Shown: positions 24,584-37,314 of the stretch, in pieces
Layout of the letters: each line of letters begins with the position of its first letter
Position numbering within the stretch: the stretch's first letter is position 1
NCBI GenBank assembly: GCA_028023455.1
Contig: JAQFVV010000049.1
Span: 6,418,855-6,482,854, forward strand
Length of the DNA: 64,000 nucleotides
Direction of reading: 5' to 3'
Source of the DNA: Epiperipatus broadwayi
Taxonomy: Eukaryota > Onychophora > Udeonychophora > Euonychophora > Peripatidae
Program-made: the position numbers and the translations under genes
The notes under the pieces: generated by a model
Told to the model about the DNA's origin: nothing
Databases searched by the model: none
What the model saw: only the letters and a program-made list of their open reading frames with translations

Positions 24584-25620
24584 CCTTTTAATGAAAATTT
24601 TCATTTCACTTAATTTTGTTGAATGAATGAGAGGGTCCAGTTGTTGGGGGGATCCCCAGGGGCCTAAATTCTAGTTCTTTTGAGGGCAGGTCTGGGATGA
24701 GAACACTGTGGTGATCATTACCAACATTGGTTTTTCTCATTCACAAGATAGAAAAAATAACATTATTTATGGTGATTCTTTAATGTTATCATCATGAATG
24801 ATTTTATCCATGTATTATTGTAAAATAAGTTGCAGTTTGGCCTCATGATTCTAATTGCAAGTAATTCATCTTATTTAATTTTATTACTTCCAATGCTATT
24901 ATTGATAGAGCTGGCCTTTTGCTGTTCATGTGATTTTCATGATGGATTAGAATGGTTTTCAGCAGAGACATTTTAAAGCTTGGATTTTTTTTCCTTGTTC
25001 GCCATAATTTTTCCAAAGTATTCAGGATTGCTCTCTTGGAAGAACTGAACAGTAGATTGATTTAGTCCATATTTTATGTTATCTCCAAATGTTTTCCTAT
25101 TTCTCAACTTATCTGCTGTGTATTGGATTTCCCAATATTGTACTCGTAAAACATTATTCATATTTGATTTCTAGACTTTACAAATAATTCCTAATTGTAC
25201 CTTTTAATTAAAATTTTCATTACAATCAACTTTGCTGATTAAATGAGTCTGGTTATGGAGGGGGGCAAAGACCTAAATCCTGGTTTTTTTGAGGGGGAGG
25301 GCTGGGATGAGGGTGTTGTGGGTACTGTTGCCAACATTGATTTTCTCATTCACAAGGGGGAAATGCTATTTATAGCAGTTTTAGTGTTACTGTTATAAAC
25401 AATTTTATCCAAGTATTATTGCAAAGTAGACTGCAGTTTGGCCTAATGATTTTAATTGCAAGTGATTCACCCTATTTAAATTTATTATTTCCAATGTTGT
25501 TATCTCCAAGTGTTTTTCTATTCTCAACTTATCCATCACAAATTGGATTTCTCAATATTGTACTCCTAAAATGCTACTCATATTTAAACTCTAGACTATA
25601 TAAATAATTCCTAATTGTAG
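24584..25620 (+). repeat. Tandem duplication, unit about 610 bp (second copy deleted)
   Basis: Copy 1 is 24584-25195 and copy 2 is 25196-25620. Shared landmarks are GGGATGAG (24695; 25305), CTCATTCACAAG, TTTTATCCA.GTATTATTG, TGCAGTTTGGCCT and CAATATTGTACTC. Copy 2 lacks about 175 bp corresponding to 24905-25079. That missing part holds most of a 63-codon minus-strand frame of unknown nature (24973-25161) in copy 1. Divergence is substantial, so the duplication is not recent. Confidence 0.75.
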
Positions 25621-25935
25621 CATTCATTTGTCTTTAATGGTTAATGCACACTCTTTCCACATCTCTTTTCCTTTTTATATGCATCCTTCCCCTTTCACCA
25701 TGTTGCTCCTGAATTTCATTTTTACCATTCTTTGTAAACCTCTATTTAACTGTATTAGTGCCTCTTTTTTTGATGAATAAACTTTCATCATGGAGAGAAA
25801 AAAAACAAAGAACTGTTCTAAAGAGTTGTGTTCTTTATAATCTGTTTTTCAAAGCACTTGTGAGATTGCATTGAGAAAATTTTTGGAAAAAAAAAAATAT
25901 GATTTTTTGCTAGTTTATTAAACATTTCTGGTTTA
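25621..25935. other. Spacer, no gene seen
   Basis: C/T-rich on the plus strand around 25640-25760, then AT-rich. Nothing recognised. Confidence 0.4.
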
Positions 25936-26004
25936 ACTGATGAGTGCTGGTTCAGTATGAAATACATATATTGGAGATTATTTATCTTTTTCACATGTAT
26001 AGAT
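25936..26004. mobile_element. Single-arm fragment of the 10-kb hairpin MITE family
   Basis: Matches one arm of the element at 9969-10300: ATACATATATTGGAGAT is followed by ATTTATCTTTTTCACATG. The opposing arm is absent, so this is a truncated copy. Confidence 0.65.
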
Positions 26005-28094
26005 AGATTGGATAAATGCAGTATGTTTGAAAGTTTAAGTTCAAGTCCCTTACCATTAGATGTTTCTGATTATTTTTGCACAATAAATGTTTAAAAAATA
26101 TTTAAAACAAAAAAAAAAAAAATGAAAATACACATTTTGATTTTATTCACATACATTTTATTTACAATGATAATTTTAATAAAGAAACTTAGAGCATAAC
26201 ATGACAATCACTTTTGTGAAACTGATTGAATAATGTCACTACTTGTCAGAATTGATTTGGTGTAATCTTTTTGAGATATTCTAAAAATTATAAAGTCACT
26301 TTAAAATTTTAAAGCAGAATTTGATATATTTATCAAAAATCTACATTTATTTATTTGCATTTAAAAAAGTTTTTAAGTAAAAATGGTTTTGTTGATATTC
26401 TCAAGCCTTAGTTACCTTCAGATTATTGGATGTCATTTGTGTCTCCTGTTTTTAATGCAAGTCTTTTTTTTTCAGTATCTACAAAGTTCAAGTTCAGAAA
26501 TTAAAGGCTGAGAATTGACAAAATCTATCACCAGGTGTAACAACAAAATAAATTCATCATATTAAATGGTTAAAACTTACACTAAGCAGTATAAATATAG
26601 TGAAAAAGGAAGAATATAAATTTGTTTAACTTTATATCCATTTTAAAGACATTTAGTGCAACCTTTAAAGAATCGTATCAAATACTAATAGTGTTTTAAT
26701 TTTTTAAAAAAATATTTACATTAGGAATTGATTAATTAAATTCATTGTGTTAGGATTGATAATATTTGTATAGTTTTAATTAAATAATAAATATGATTGA
26801 GAAAAATATGCAATATATTTAAAAGTATTAAACCATTAAATATCACCTGAATGACGTTACTGTTCGAGAGTTTTGCCTGTTTTAATATTTAAAAGTAGTT
26901 TTATATAAATTTGAATTTTAAAAAAAGACCATAAATAAAATAAAAGGTGGAAAAAAGAAAGCAAAATGGTTGTCTGATGTTAAATATGACAAAAGAAATT
27001 ATTTAACCTAAAAAATATTTAAAAACATACAGATGTATTTATTATAGACAGATGTATATATATAAAACTAAACAAAACATCTAAGAATAACATTTATATA
27101 TATAGAAACAAAATAAAATAACACCACATAAATTTGATATCTTTGTTAATAAAAACAACAAAAGAACACAAGTTTGTATTTTTCTTGCTAATAGAAACAG
27201 TAAAAGCACTTAAATTTGTATATCTTCTTGTTAATACAATTTTCTATGACAAGACTACTGATTTAAAATAATCAACTTTGACAATTACCTTGGAACATTC
27301 CCAATAACCCAAATACACCAGCTGTTCATTTTATATCAATTCTGTAGTAATGTTTGTTTTGTTTAACATTTAAATGGTCAGTACCTCGGTTACTTTTTAT
27401 TAATTAGCCTAAAGAGATAACATTTTATCAAGGAGTGTCAAGAACTCATTAAATAATAAACCGATTACAACATCTTAAAATGTATAAATAAATCTAAGTT
27501 GATGACAATTTCAATAATTTTGCATAATATCCTTTTTTTTGAAGCTGCCCTACTAGATGAAATATTTGCCAAATCACTCTGTAGTTTATATATATTTTTA
27601 AAATGTGTCAAACTATTTATCATATATTTTTGATACCTGGCTTCTTGATCAAGATTTATTTTTAAAATAAGTTTATGACTGCGTGCTAATGCCACAAGTC
27701 TAAGACAAATGGTTGTAATATTTATACATATTATTGACAGCATTCCAAAACGAATGCTGGCGGGATTTCTGAAACACATGCATTCTGAGTGGGTTTACAA
27801 TTTATTTATTTAATATTGGAACTGTAAATGATGTATTATTCACAATAAATGAAATGAACCCTTTTTAGATTTATTAACTTATTTTAATAGGATAACTTTT
27901 AATATTAACAAAACAATTTAAATTTGTAAGCAAAACATATTTTTTTAATTTAAAAGAGAAATGCCTGCACTTGCTGTGTGTAGTGAATCTAGCTGACATG
28001 GAAATTTCCAAGTATTTGACTCTTGTCCGAGTAAAATTTGAATATTTTTTTCAAATCATAAAAATGCATTTTTTTTCCCAAGCAGCTGTTTATT
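26005..28094. other. AT-rich spacer
   Basis: No supported gene. The longest frame is a 104-codon minus-strand ORF (27465-27779, starting MCFRNPASIRFG) with no recognised motif. One frame of this length is about what chance predicts here, so it is not called as a gene. Confidence 0.4.
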
Positions 28095-28239
28095 AATATT
28101 TTACAGTTATTAACAATTTCTTTTTAAATTAAATATGCAATAAAATAAACAAAAAATGCAGTTGTAATATCACTGTAAAAAAAAAATGAATATTTTACAG
28201 TTATTAACAATTTCTTTTTAAATTAAATATGCAATAAAA
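28095..28239 (+). repeat. Perfect 51-bp direct repeat, period 94 bp
   Basis: 28095-28145 and 28189-28239 are identical. They start AATATTTTACAG, end TGCAATAAAA, and are separated by 43 bp that include an A10 run. Perfect identity implies a recent local duplication or slippage-type event. Confidence 0.85.
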
Positions 28240-28627
28240 AGATGAAACAGACTTTAATATTTTTTTATTTCATGTCAACAATATACATTTGTATATTAGT
28301 TAAAACTACTATAATTTTATTATGAATATCTTTACATATTCATACTTATAATTTAAACATGGCAAAAACAAAGAATTGGTTAAGTCAAATTTTTAACTGA
28401 GGAAGGAGAATCACAAGGGTAAAAAGGCTATGCACTACTGATCTAGCATAAATAACAGTAGTTGTTTACATTATATTTGTGTAAATCAAATGATAGGTTT
28501 TAATATTTCTAAGAGTCTTTTTTTTCTAAGCTATTCGAATTATTTCAAAAGATATTCTTATTAATAAACACAAAATTATATTATTTTATAATAATCAGTC
28601 AATAGTATTCAGTCCATGGACAGGTCC

Positions 28628-28990
28628 AGAGAGTAGTCACATCATTAATTTATTCCATTTTGTCACTTTGTTTTCTTCATTGATCAGCTCTTCAATTCCA
28701 TGCAACTCTTCCGACCTCATATCATTCAGCAATGCCAATCTTTTTCATCTTTTGTTTTTGTTTGCACACACTATTTTATCCAAAAGATTTTCCATGAAAT
28801 TATACTTTCTTTTTAATATATATCCAATCCAGTTTCTCTTTTTATTATTAATTTCTTCAATCAATCTTCTTTTTTTATTTACTCTTTTCAGAACTTCTCA
28901 TTTGTTATTTTATTCATCGAACTGATTTTTCTATCCTTCTCCATGACCACATCCCAAAGGCTTCCAATCTTTTTTTTATTTTTGATTACT
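28628..28990 (-). pseudogene. RTE-type LINE relic, C-terminal end of the ORF
   Basis: On the minus strand, frame fragments read WRRIEK, EVLKRVNKKRRLIEE and KKRNWIGYILKRK. They are followed after a stop by ALLNDMRSEELHGIEELIN and a KW-x-KL ending. This order (WRR-IEK, EVLKRV, W-IGHIL-R, then a C-terminal ..W..L) is the conserved tail of RTE-like non-LTR retrotransposon proteins, often mis-annotated in animals as craniofacial development protein 2-like. Stops and frameshifts inactivate it. The RT catalytic core is missing. It belongs to a different branch from the element at 58-59 kb. Confidence 0.72.
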
Positions 28991-29340
28991 TAGTGTTTTT
29001 AGAATGATTTTGGTTTATGAGTTTATATTATGTTAAAAACAACTTTGATTTTGCATTAAACTCCTTTTTATATAAAGTCTACATTTGTTAAAAAAATAAT
29101 TATGACTTTCAGTACTGACACTTTATGTTTAATCCTAAAAAAAAAGTCTTATCTTTTAATGCAATAATAAAGTGCCAGACTCAAAGTTAAAGATTTGAAG
29201 ATTAATACTGAGGTGAGTAAAATGGAAAAAAGATATGATCTAACTGAATGAATCTTTTAAGTGCTCAGTCAACCAAAAGAGTGCTGAATATCACACGTCT
29301 TACTGAGCTATTAATTATATAATTTATCATTTATGATCTA

Positions 29341-29775
<435 letters not shown>

Positions 29776-31520
29776 GTTTCAATAAAGGTTTTATTGATCT
29801 CAATGGTTTACATAAGTTTACATCTAGAAAAATTTGAAATTTAACATACAATGAATAATATTAGGGTAAACACATATAAATGAATTTAGTGGTTACACTT
29901 TGTGGTTAATGGACTATAACAATATAAAAATTAAAAAAGCAAAAATAATCAGAGTTGTAACATTTGAGGAGCTTATTTAGTTTTGTCCGCATGTCACTTT
30001 GAATGTTAGTTGTATGATAGTTTTTCTTTGCAGCATTCACAGCATTGATGGTTGTTTTAACAATGACCATGTTGCTGCATATAAGTGGGGGTTGGTTATT
30101 ATTTTATCTCTATTTCGAATGTGTAGCAGTTTGTTGCTAAATGTAGCTGGGTGTCGTCTGGTGTTATTGCCAATTAAGAAAGTACATCGGGTGCACCAAT
30201 ACGCATATAGAACAAATGTGGCTGCCCTAATGCTAGGTATTGATCTTCCCTGAAAAGCAGCTATTATGTGATTAATGATTGTACCCGGTTTTCTGTAGGT
30301 GTTACACATCATCTGTCGTGTTTGGTTAAGTGCTACACATTGATAAATACAGTGGTCCAGTGTCTCTTCTGCTCAATGGCAGAGTCCACAGAAGGGGTCA
30401 ATAGATATATACATTCTTTTATGATAAAGAAAGTGGGTTGTTGGCAAGGCAATGAGATTGATTTTCATGATAAAATCAAAGTATTTGGGCTCTAGAGCCC
30501 ATTTTTTATATTCCTTGAGTAGTCTCTTGTTGTTAATTCCTAGCATAGGTTGTATAACATTAGTATCTGCTTCTCTGTTTATTAAACCATAAATATCCCA
30601 ATATGAATACTTATGCAAATACTGTTCTGGAATCTTGTCTGTGGTTTTGCATTGGTATATAATGTTGGTGAAAAAAGAACCTTTTGGAGGTGGTCTATCT
30701 GTTGGAGTAACTTCTAGCAAGTGGTTAATTTTGGGGTATTTGGCAAGCATTGTGATTATTGAGTTCCTTAACTTCTGTATATGAAAAACATTGATGTTGT
30801 GCAAGCCAAGTCCATTTTTAATTAGAAGTTGGCTAGGTTTTTTTGCGGAAATTGCTACTGTTTTTCTGGCCCAAAGTAGTTTATTAAATATGGTTTTAAT
30901 TTTTGAAATGAACCCCTTTGAGAATGTAATAACCGGTACATAGTAAGTTATTTTGCTTGTGATAAGCTGGTTAATTAACTGTACTTTGGAATATAGTGAA
31001 AGATATGCCTTGGACAAGGAGTTTATAATTTTTGTGGCTTCTTCTTTAAGTTTATTTTGGATATGACATCTCATTCCTGTAATTCCCATATGAAATGGGA
31101 ACCCAAGGAAAGAGTTTGGTTTTGATTTGTAAATTGATGTACATGGTTTACCAGTGTATAGAGACCAGGCTGTGGTTTTTGCTGGATTAAATGATAATTC
31201 ATATTTTTGTGAATATTCTTGTAATATCTTTTGGAGTTGCGATATTTGTTTTTTTGATGTTAGGAATATGGTAACATCATCCATATAGGCGATGCATGTA
31301 GTGCGCTGTGTTGTGTCTGGTATCTCGATCCCAGTAAATGCATTTTGTATGCTTTTAATAAGGGGATTGATGTAAAATATAAACAATAGTGAACTAAGAG
31401 GGGATCCTTGGGATATAGATTTGGTGGGTGTGAAAGATGGTGAGTTTCTTCCATTTAAAGTTATATGGATCTCTCTGTTCAGAAGCAGGTTAGCAATTAT
31501 ATATAGATGTGTTCTAGGAA

Positions 31521-31527
<7 letters not shown>
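29776..31527 (-). mobile_element. 5'-truncated non-LTR retrotransposon, L1/Tx1-like
   Basis: On the minus strand this contains the second half of a reverse-transcriptase ORF, a 3' UTR of about 260 bp and an AATAAA signal (plus-strand TTTATT at 29790-29795). An (AAT)n tract and then poly(A) follow. Sequence 5' of the RT palm is missing: the element starts abruptly against a second (ATT)n tract at 31522-31567. ATT microsatellite on both sides suggests insertion into such a repeat, or target-specific integration. The L1/Tx1 assignment rests on RT style and the C-terminal zinc-knuckle and is tentative. Confidence 0.8.
30037..31527 (-). pseudogene. Reverse transcriptase (C-terminal half) of the LINE
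   Basis: One minus-strand frame is open from 31527 to 30037 except for a single TGA at 30373-30375. Domains in order: RT motif with QGSPLSSLLF (about 31391-31420); catalytic AYMDDV (about 31272-31290), with Met in the variable position of the Y-x-DD box; GK-containing thumb and FLGFPFHMG (about 31095-31125); the LLWARK and GLGLHNI region typical of L1-like C-termini; and a zinc-knuckle CGLC-H...ETLDHCIYQC split by the stop. A 59-residue tail then ends in TAA. The endonuclease and RT fingers are absent, so the copy is dead. The enzyme copies element RNA at the target site. Confidence 0.88.
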
Positions 31528-31566
<39 letters not shown>

Positions 31567-31580
31567 ATGATGATGATGAT
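31522..31580. repeat. (TTA)n then (ATG)n microsatellite
   Basis: About 15 TTA units (31522-31567) followed by four or five ATG units. It meets the 5' truncation point of the LINE, mirroring the ATT tract at its other end. Confidence 0.9.
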
Positions 31581-33780
31581 GTTTGCATTAATGATAATCA
31601 AGAGTGAACATTTTTATAGTACCATATTAACTAAGTTTTTCAGTTTTAGGGTTTAAATGCATTAGTAATTGATAAATAAAACTGAAGATAATCAAGTATT
31701 TTAATATTTGTTTGCACTGATATAACATAGCTACTAAAATAATTATTTTTGTAATGATAAAAATAATTACGTTTTAAATGTTAATAATTTTATAAACAAT
31801 ATTTACGATAAAATTATGCTGAAAATATTACATAAAATTTCTATACATTATATACAATAAGCTAGAAGGGCTTTATGGCACAAAAGTAGCATAGTTATCC
31901 TCCTTGTCCATAACTTGGGATTTAAATTCTAGCCATGTGAAGTTATTTTCAAAAGGCTAATGATTTTTTTAGGTAAATGACCAATTAGCCAATGTGAATA
32001 ATTATCCAACATAGTCAGCAAAAGGGTAAATATCTATCTTTAGTTAGAAAATAAATCAAAAAAAAAATATCTCAATTTCACACAATCTGATAATTGAAAA
32101 ATGTGTGAGTACAGTCTTCACTGATTCTGTACTAAAGGTTATTGAAAAGATATTTACAAAGCATTGGTGTTTTTATTAAAAAGGTTGTTTAACCAACAGC
32201 CTCCATAGAAAGCAGTAAAGAAAAAGCCTTAATCATTAGTGTTATCATTTCTTTATGGTAAGCGTTTAAGCATCTATTCAATAATTATTTTATTCAATAT
32301 CTAAGAATAATTAAACATTCATTTAACAACCAATAATTTATAAGTAAATAAATTAGTCATGACCAGTTATCTAAAAGAAAAATCTTAAACTTGATGAAAA
32401 CCTGTTAAATGATAAAATTTTAAGTGTCTTGAATTTGAATTCAAGTTCATACACATCATAGACAAAATATGTTTCTACTTTTAAAAAAGGATTGTTTCTA
32501 TAGGCAAAATATATTTGATAAATCATATCTTCGGGTACAACCATGTTAAATAAAATAAGAGTAATATACTGACAAAATAACAATTACCCTCAATTGGCTA
32601 ACAATTTATTTATGCTGGCTGATTAGACAACTTTATTAAAATATATAAATGAATAACTAATAGGAAGAGTTAGTTTATGGCATGGCTTTCATCTTTAGTC
32701 ACATTTAAAATTTAAAATTAAAATCTTATTAATATCACAAAATATTAATATCAATATAAATCAACAATTTTCCATTTTGTGTACATTTACACTTATATTT
32801 TTTATTTAATAAATTATCCACCACATGCTTATATAATTTTTCACTGTAACAAAAAATATAATAAAACAAAGCTTCTATTGCAAATAACTGAATGATCTGC
32901 AAATCTTATTTAAATCTCTTCACAAAATAACATCCATTTTTACAATAGTTCACGGTGATGAATTCTTTATTCGAATTAACATTTTAGACTAATTAATGTA
33001 ATTTGATCCATACTTATACACATCATTTAATACATAACATTGCATTTGTTGATTTTATCAATAGCAACTTTTTTTACTAATATACCTACTAATTTTCCAT
33101 GTTACATTAAATGAAAAAGTAAGTGTAAATAAACAACTGATGTAATCACATGACACATTCTACTATTTATATACTGTACCAGTCCATCTGCCTGTCTTAC
33201 CCATATACACGCATTGAACATGAAAATGCATGTTATGCAACCGAGCAATGATTGTAGGTATTCAGTTAGACACCATCATTTATTATTTTGTAGAATTGCA
33301 TCATAAAAGGAAATTATTCCAATCATACCTTTGAAAGATCTGGTTCACCAATACTTTTACATGCCACCTCTGAGAAAAGATTGCTCCCTCCCCAGAGGGA
33401 TATGACTGCATAATTTAGATAAGGGTTAGTCCCTTTTTGACTTAATAAATTCAATAATATAGATGCTTTACTTAATAAATCACTAGAAAGATGGATGTTC
33501 TAATGAATTACCCTATGTCCCGATAGAGATTAATCCCAGGCTAGCTCATGTACTCTTGGGAAAGTGGTTTGTTGCTTAGCTAATAAAGGGAAATAATGAT
33601 AAAACATTTACTAATTACACAGTACAACGTTGAAATTTTAATATTCTATCTCCGCATTTATTTAGCCCTTAATTTTATAATATTACAAATAAATAACAAC
33701 AGAAATATATAAATATGAAACACACTATAAAATTTTAATCAAAAATCCAATTTAAAATCATTAAATATTTATCCAATGGT
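31581..33780. other. AT-rich spacer
   Basis: No supported gene. A stretch near 31885-31945 ending GGGATTTAAATTCTAGCC vaguely resembles a tRNA box B of an old SINE, but is too degraded to call. Confidence 0.4.
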
Positions 33781-34330
33781 ATAGGATGGTCTAAGTTTCA
33801 TCTTCGTTTGCACACTCTATAGCATTTTATAAGATATATTCTATAGGTGATTGCAATATATATATATGATCCATGGTAGTTACGTGTTTCATTAAATAAC
33901 CCTCTGTCTTTTTTTTAATTTAATAAAGATTTATTATTTGGTGTTATTATTCAACCGCAATTTATATTTGAATAAGAGAGTTCATCAATCAATCCTGCCC
34001 ATAGCGGATCATCCAAACAAGGAACTAATAGACTTATTTATCCCTTTATTTTTTTAAATTTGTGGGATCCTGCACATAGTGGATGGAACAAATTTATACT
34101 TATCGGAATGAATTTGTGGGAAGTAATAACATATTGAATCCTGCACATGGCGGATTAAAAAAACAGAGTTATTTATAAATGAACGCACACACTCCATAGC
34201 CTTTAAGCCATCTGGGAAGGTAGATTTAATGACCTGTTTCTTTATACGATACATTCTTAAAGAAAAAAAACAGTTATTGACTGTAAATTAACCCTGCCCG
34301 TAGCAGATATTTATGTAACAAAATAAGACT
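33781..34330. repeat. Degenerate tandem monomers, period about 72-77 bp
   Basis: The motif ATCCTGC[AC]CATAG.GGAT recurs at 33992-34009, 34067-34084, 34138-34154 and 34290-34308, with spacings near 75, 71 and 153 bp. A second motif (GCACACTC.ATAGC) recurs at about 33809 and 34186. This looks like an old minisatellite or the repeated terminus of a degraded element. No gene is present. Confidence 0.6.
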
Positions 34331-35555
34331 AAAATGGGCAAACAGGTTAATGCCTACCACTTGTGTGTATCTAAATTTATGAGTAATCTACCTTCCTTAA
34401 ATCATTAATCTAAAACATTCATAATATACTAAAATTTATTTTGGTAATAAAATCTATTGAATCACACATAGAATTAATAATAATAGAAGAAAAATCATTG
34501 GTCCAATACATATAAAATTTTATGTAAATTTTCACTCTCTGATAATAGTTATAACAATAAAAAGAAAAACAAATCATTTGTAAAAATATTTAAATCACAC
34601 ACAAAAAAATAAGTATATTTAGAAATATAAGGGGTTTTACTTCCCGTAGACTTTGTTTTCTTCCAGGCTGAGGGCTTCTGAAGGAGATGTATACATCTTG
34701 AGCAGGCAACTGAAGGGGTCTCTTCTATGGATGGCAGGCATAATGGTTTGTAGGCAGCTACATTTTCAAATGGACAGAGAGAGTCACATAACTTGGTGGT
34801 TACATAGGTCTTCAGCAGAGCAAATGCACCGAAGTGGGTTCTCTACTCCATGTTCACTGGGGCAATACTATTCAGTCTTGATTTCATTCTTTCTATTTTT
34901 GTGCTGCACTTCGGTTTTAAGTGATTTTTAACTGCATCTTGTGGCTCTTCGAGCTGTGGTTAGACATCTTTGATTCCTATTTTAAATGGATCCATGTTAG
35001 GATTGTTTCTTGTCGAAATTATTATATTAATTCTTTAAATAACTTGCGATATCTTTCTATCGAATCTATTTCTTTCAGCAGCATAAAGAATCTATTTCTT
35101 TCAGCAAACTTTTTCTGGTCACATTCCCGATTCCCTTCTAGATTTCTATTTGCAGTTCTTTATTTCTTCGGATTAAACATGATTACAGATTGCAATGACT
35201 TTGAAATTTTTACTGTCAATTATTCATTCTTTGAAAAGCAAAATTAAACATCTAAGTCACTTCAAATGAAGTCAAAGAAGCAATCACTGCGTGAACGAAT
35301 GCTTGAATCAATCCTGATTCGAAAATAAGTCAATTTGTTTTAATTGCATGCATTGAACTCACTATCTTCAACTCGACTGAATTCAATATCTCTACCTGAA
35401 TGAATGATTCCCCAATATCACCTGATCAGCACATATATAAATCCCCCTCATTACAGGGTCCCCTCTACAAACTATTGCTGTTTTTGATTTTTTAATTAGT
35501 TTAATTAAAATACATTTGTTCTATCAAAACTTTTCTTATCTTTTTAAATCTGTTT
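34331..35555. other. Mid-GC repeat-like block, function unknown
   Basis: Around 34640-34920 the sequence is clearly GC-richer than its surroundings and holds a 92-codon plus frame (34653-34931) without recognisable domains. A 22-bp unit, AAGAATCTATTTCTTTCAGC, is tandemly doubled at about 35066-35105. It is probably part of a larger dispersed repeat. I do not recognise it. Confidence 0.35.
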
Positions 35556-35573
35556 AAGAATTTTTTTTTTAAA

Positions 35574-35668
35574 TGTCATAGCATCGGCCGGGACGCGAAC
35601 CCGCAACCAGGCAACTGCCTGCAAGTGCAAGGCAGTCGTGCTGACCTCTCGACCACCAATGCAAGACA
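35574..35668 (-). mobile_element. tRNA-derived mini-SINE, copy 1
   Basis: A tRNA-like head (35581-35662, minus strand) is followed by the tail TATGACATTT and an A-run. Near-matching flanks of about 17 bp (AAGAATTTT...TTTTAAA at 35556-35573 and 35669-35685) look like a target-site duplication. The tail matches the copy at 47.6 kb (TTTGACATAT), so both belong to one family about 95 bp long. SINEs borrow LINE machinery; which LINE is unknown. Confidence 0.8.
35581..35662 (-). tRNA. tRNA-like SINE head (not a functional tRNA gene)
   Basis: The 5' GCATTGG and 3' CCGATGC form a seven-pair acceptor stem with one G-U pair. GTCG/CGAC gives a four-pair D stem, and GGGTTCGCGTCCC gives a T arm with the TTC loop. 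The anticodon arm is imperfect and the variable region is long. The anticodon is ambiguous: GCA or TGC depending on folding. The internal promoter boxes (TGGTCGAGAGG and GGTTCGCGTCC) are close to Pol III consensus. The SINE tail and target duplication argue against a housekeeping tRNA. Confidence 0.6.
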
Positions 35669-35685
35669 AAGAATTTTCTTTTAAA

Positions 35686-36099
35686 CCATTAGTGATTCAC
35701 ATTCCTATCCCATGTTTTAATTAATTTTTAATCTGCAGGTGTCAAGCGGAATGACTATTCATATGCTTTTACAATTTTCTCTAAAAATACGATAACAAAA
35801 GAGAGAAATCACTGACTTGCCTGCGGTCATTAAAACCATAATTAACAAAGAAAACAAAAATTTTATAAAGATTATGTGTTGTAACAAGGTTAACATTATT
35901 TTAAAAATTTTATACATAAATTTACTTTCATCACGTAATTCAAAAATAAAAATATACATCGAAACTTGATAATTTAAAAATACAACATATTTAGTTGCTG
36001 GGTTATTTACATTTAAATTTCCCAGTATAATTTTATATCCCTACCATATCAAAAAATGACACATTTATTAAAACAAACAAAAAAATATGTATTTCACTT
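35686..36099. other. AT-rich spacer left of the hAT element
   Basis: No supported gene or repeat. Confidence 0.4.
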
Positions 36100-36107
36100 T
36101 AAATGTA
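36100..36107 (+). repeat. hAT target-site duplication, left (TAAATGTA)
   Basis: Identical to 40686-40693. Eight base pairs is the hAT hallmark. Confidence 0.97.
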
Positions 36108-37314
36108 CAGGGCCGGCGGAAGCGGGCATGCAATGCATGCTAGGCATGCGGGCACTGGCAGAAGGAGGCGCCATCACTGAGAGATTAGAATCTGAAAAAG
36201 AAGGCGCCATCCCTGAGAAATTAAAACTCTACTAACAAAAATACTCACATTTGAAGAATATTATTCTCAAATGTTTATTTACAAAAATTATTGAGAGTAG
36301 ATTATTGAAAATCATATGAAGTCATATTATATCTTATTAAATGACACACACAAGCAGGCCTGCACACAAGCTCTGCTTAATATTAAAAATATAAAACAAT
36401 CAAATCTATTATTTATCATGAACAATAAACTAAACATAAAGTTTATTATATTACAAATTTCATATTGTAATGTTTATATATATATAGTACTGCTTATAGT
36501 AAACTATAAGTAACTTTCTGCTAGCAAATATATAAATAAACACACACTAAAAGTATTATAAATTAGAACTTATGTATGTATATGCGTATATATATATATT
36601 AGATCATGTACATAATTTTGAAATCGTAAGAAACGATTATAATATTGCAAAATAAAACATTTTCTAATTTTTTATTTAAATAATAATTTGATATAAATAT
36701 TCGAACGTGTATGTAATATATATTATAGGTATAATTCCAGTAAACTTAATATAATTTTCAGTTTACTTTTTATTTTATATATTTTAATCGTTGTCAAAAG
36801 TCTATTTTTTTTGCATACTAATTAGGTTTGCAAATTAATTACATACGTTTGCTTATGATGTTTATCGCAAATTTTAAAATCTTAGTAAGAACTTGTAAAC
36901 AATAATTATAATCCCAGGAAATTTTCTATTGAAATCGCAAATCAGGCCTGGCAGGCCACCTGTGTTAATTAGAAAAATATATGATAACAAAAGAAAATCT
37001 TGCCAATGGTAAAACTAAAATGTTCAATCAAGCGTAAAAAACTGGACACTTGAGTTATTTGAAAACCTGACCATTTTTAATGTCAATGGCTGAATATTTC
37101 CAATTTATTAGCTGTCTTTTTTAGGTAAACAAGTTAAACAACTTCTTCCCCTCCGCGTATAGAGTTTTGTATTTTGGCGCAAGAAGTAATTTGTGTTGGA
37201 CATCTAAATTAGCGATATATAATCTTAAGTATTAAGATACATGATGTAAATATATAAATTAGAGTCCGTATTTATTTATTTATTACATTTGAAAATTATT
37301 TTAAAGTGGCGTTC

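Noticed and set aside
27465-27779. 104-codon minus-strand frame, initially considered a gene
   Set aside because: No recognisable domain. By rough estimate about one stop-free frame of this length is expected by chance in 64 kb at this base composition.
35581-35662. Functional nuclear tRNA gene
   Set aside because: Imperfect anticodon arm, ambiguous anticodon, a SINE tail shared with 47.6 kb, and flanking target duplication.
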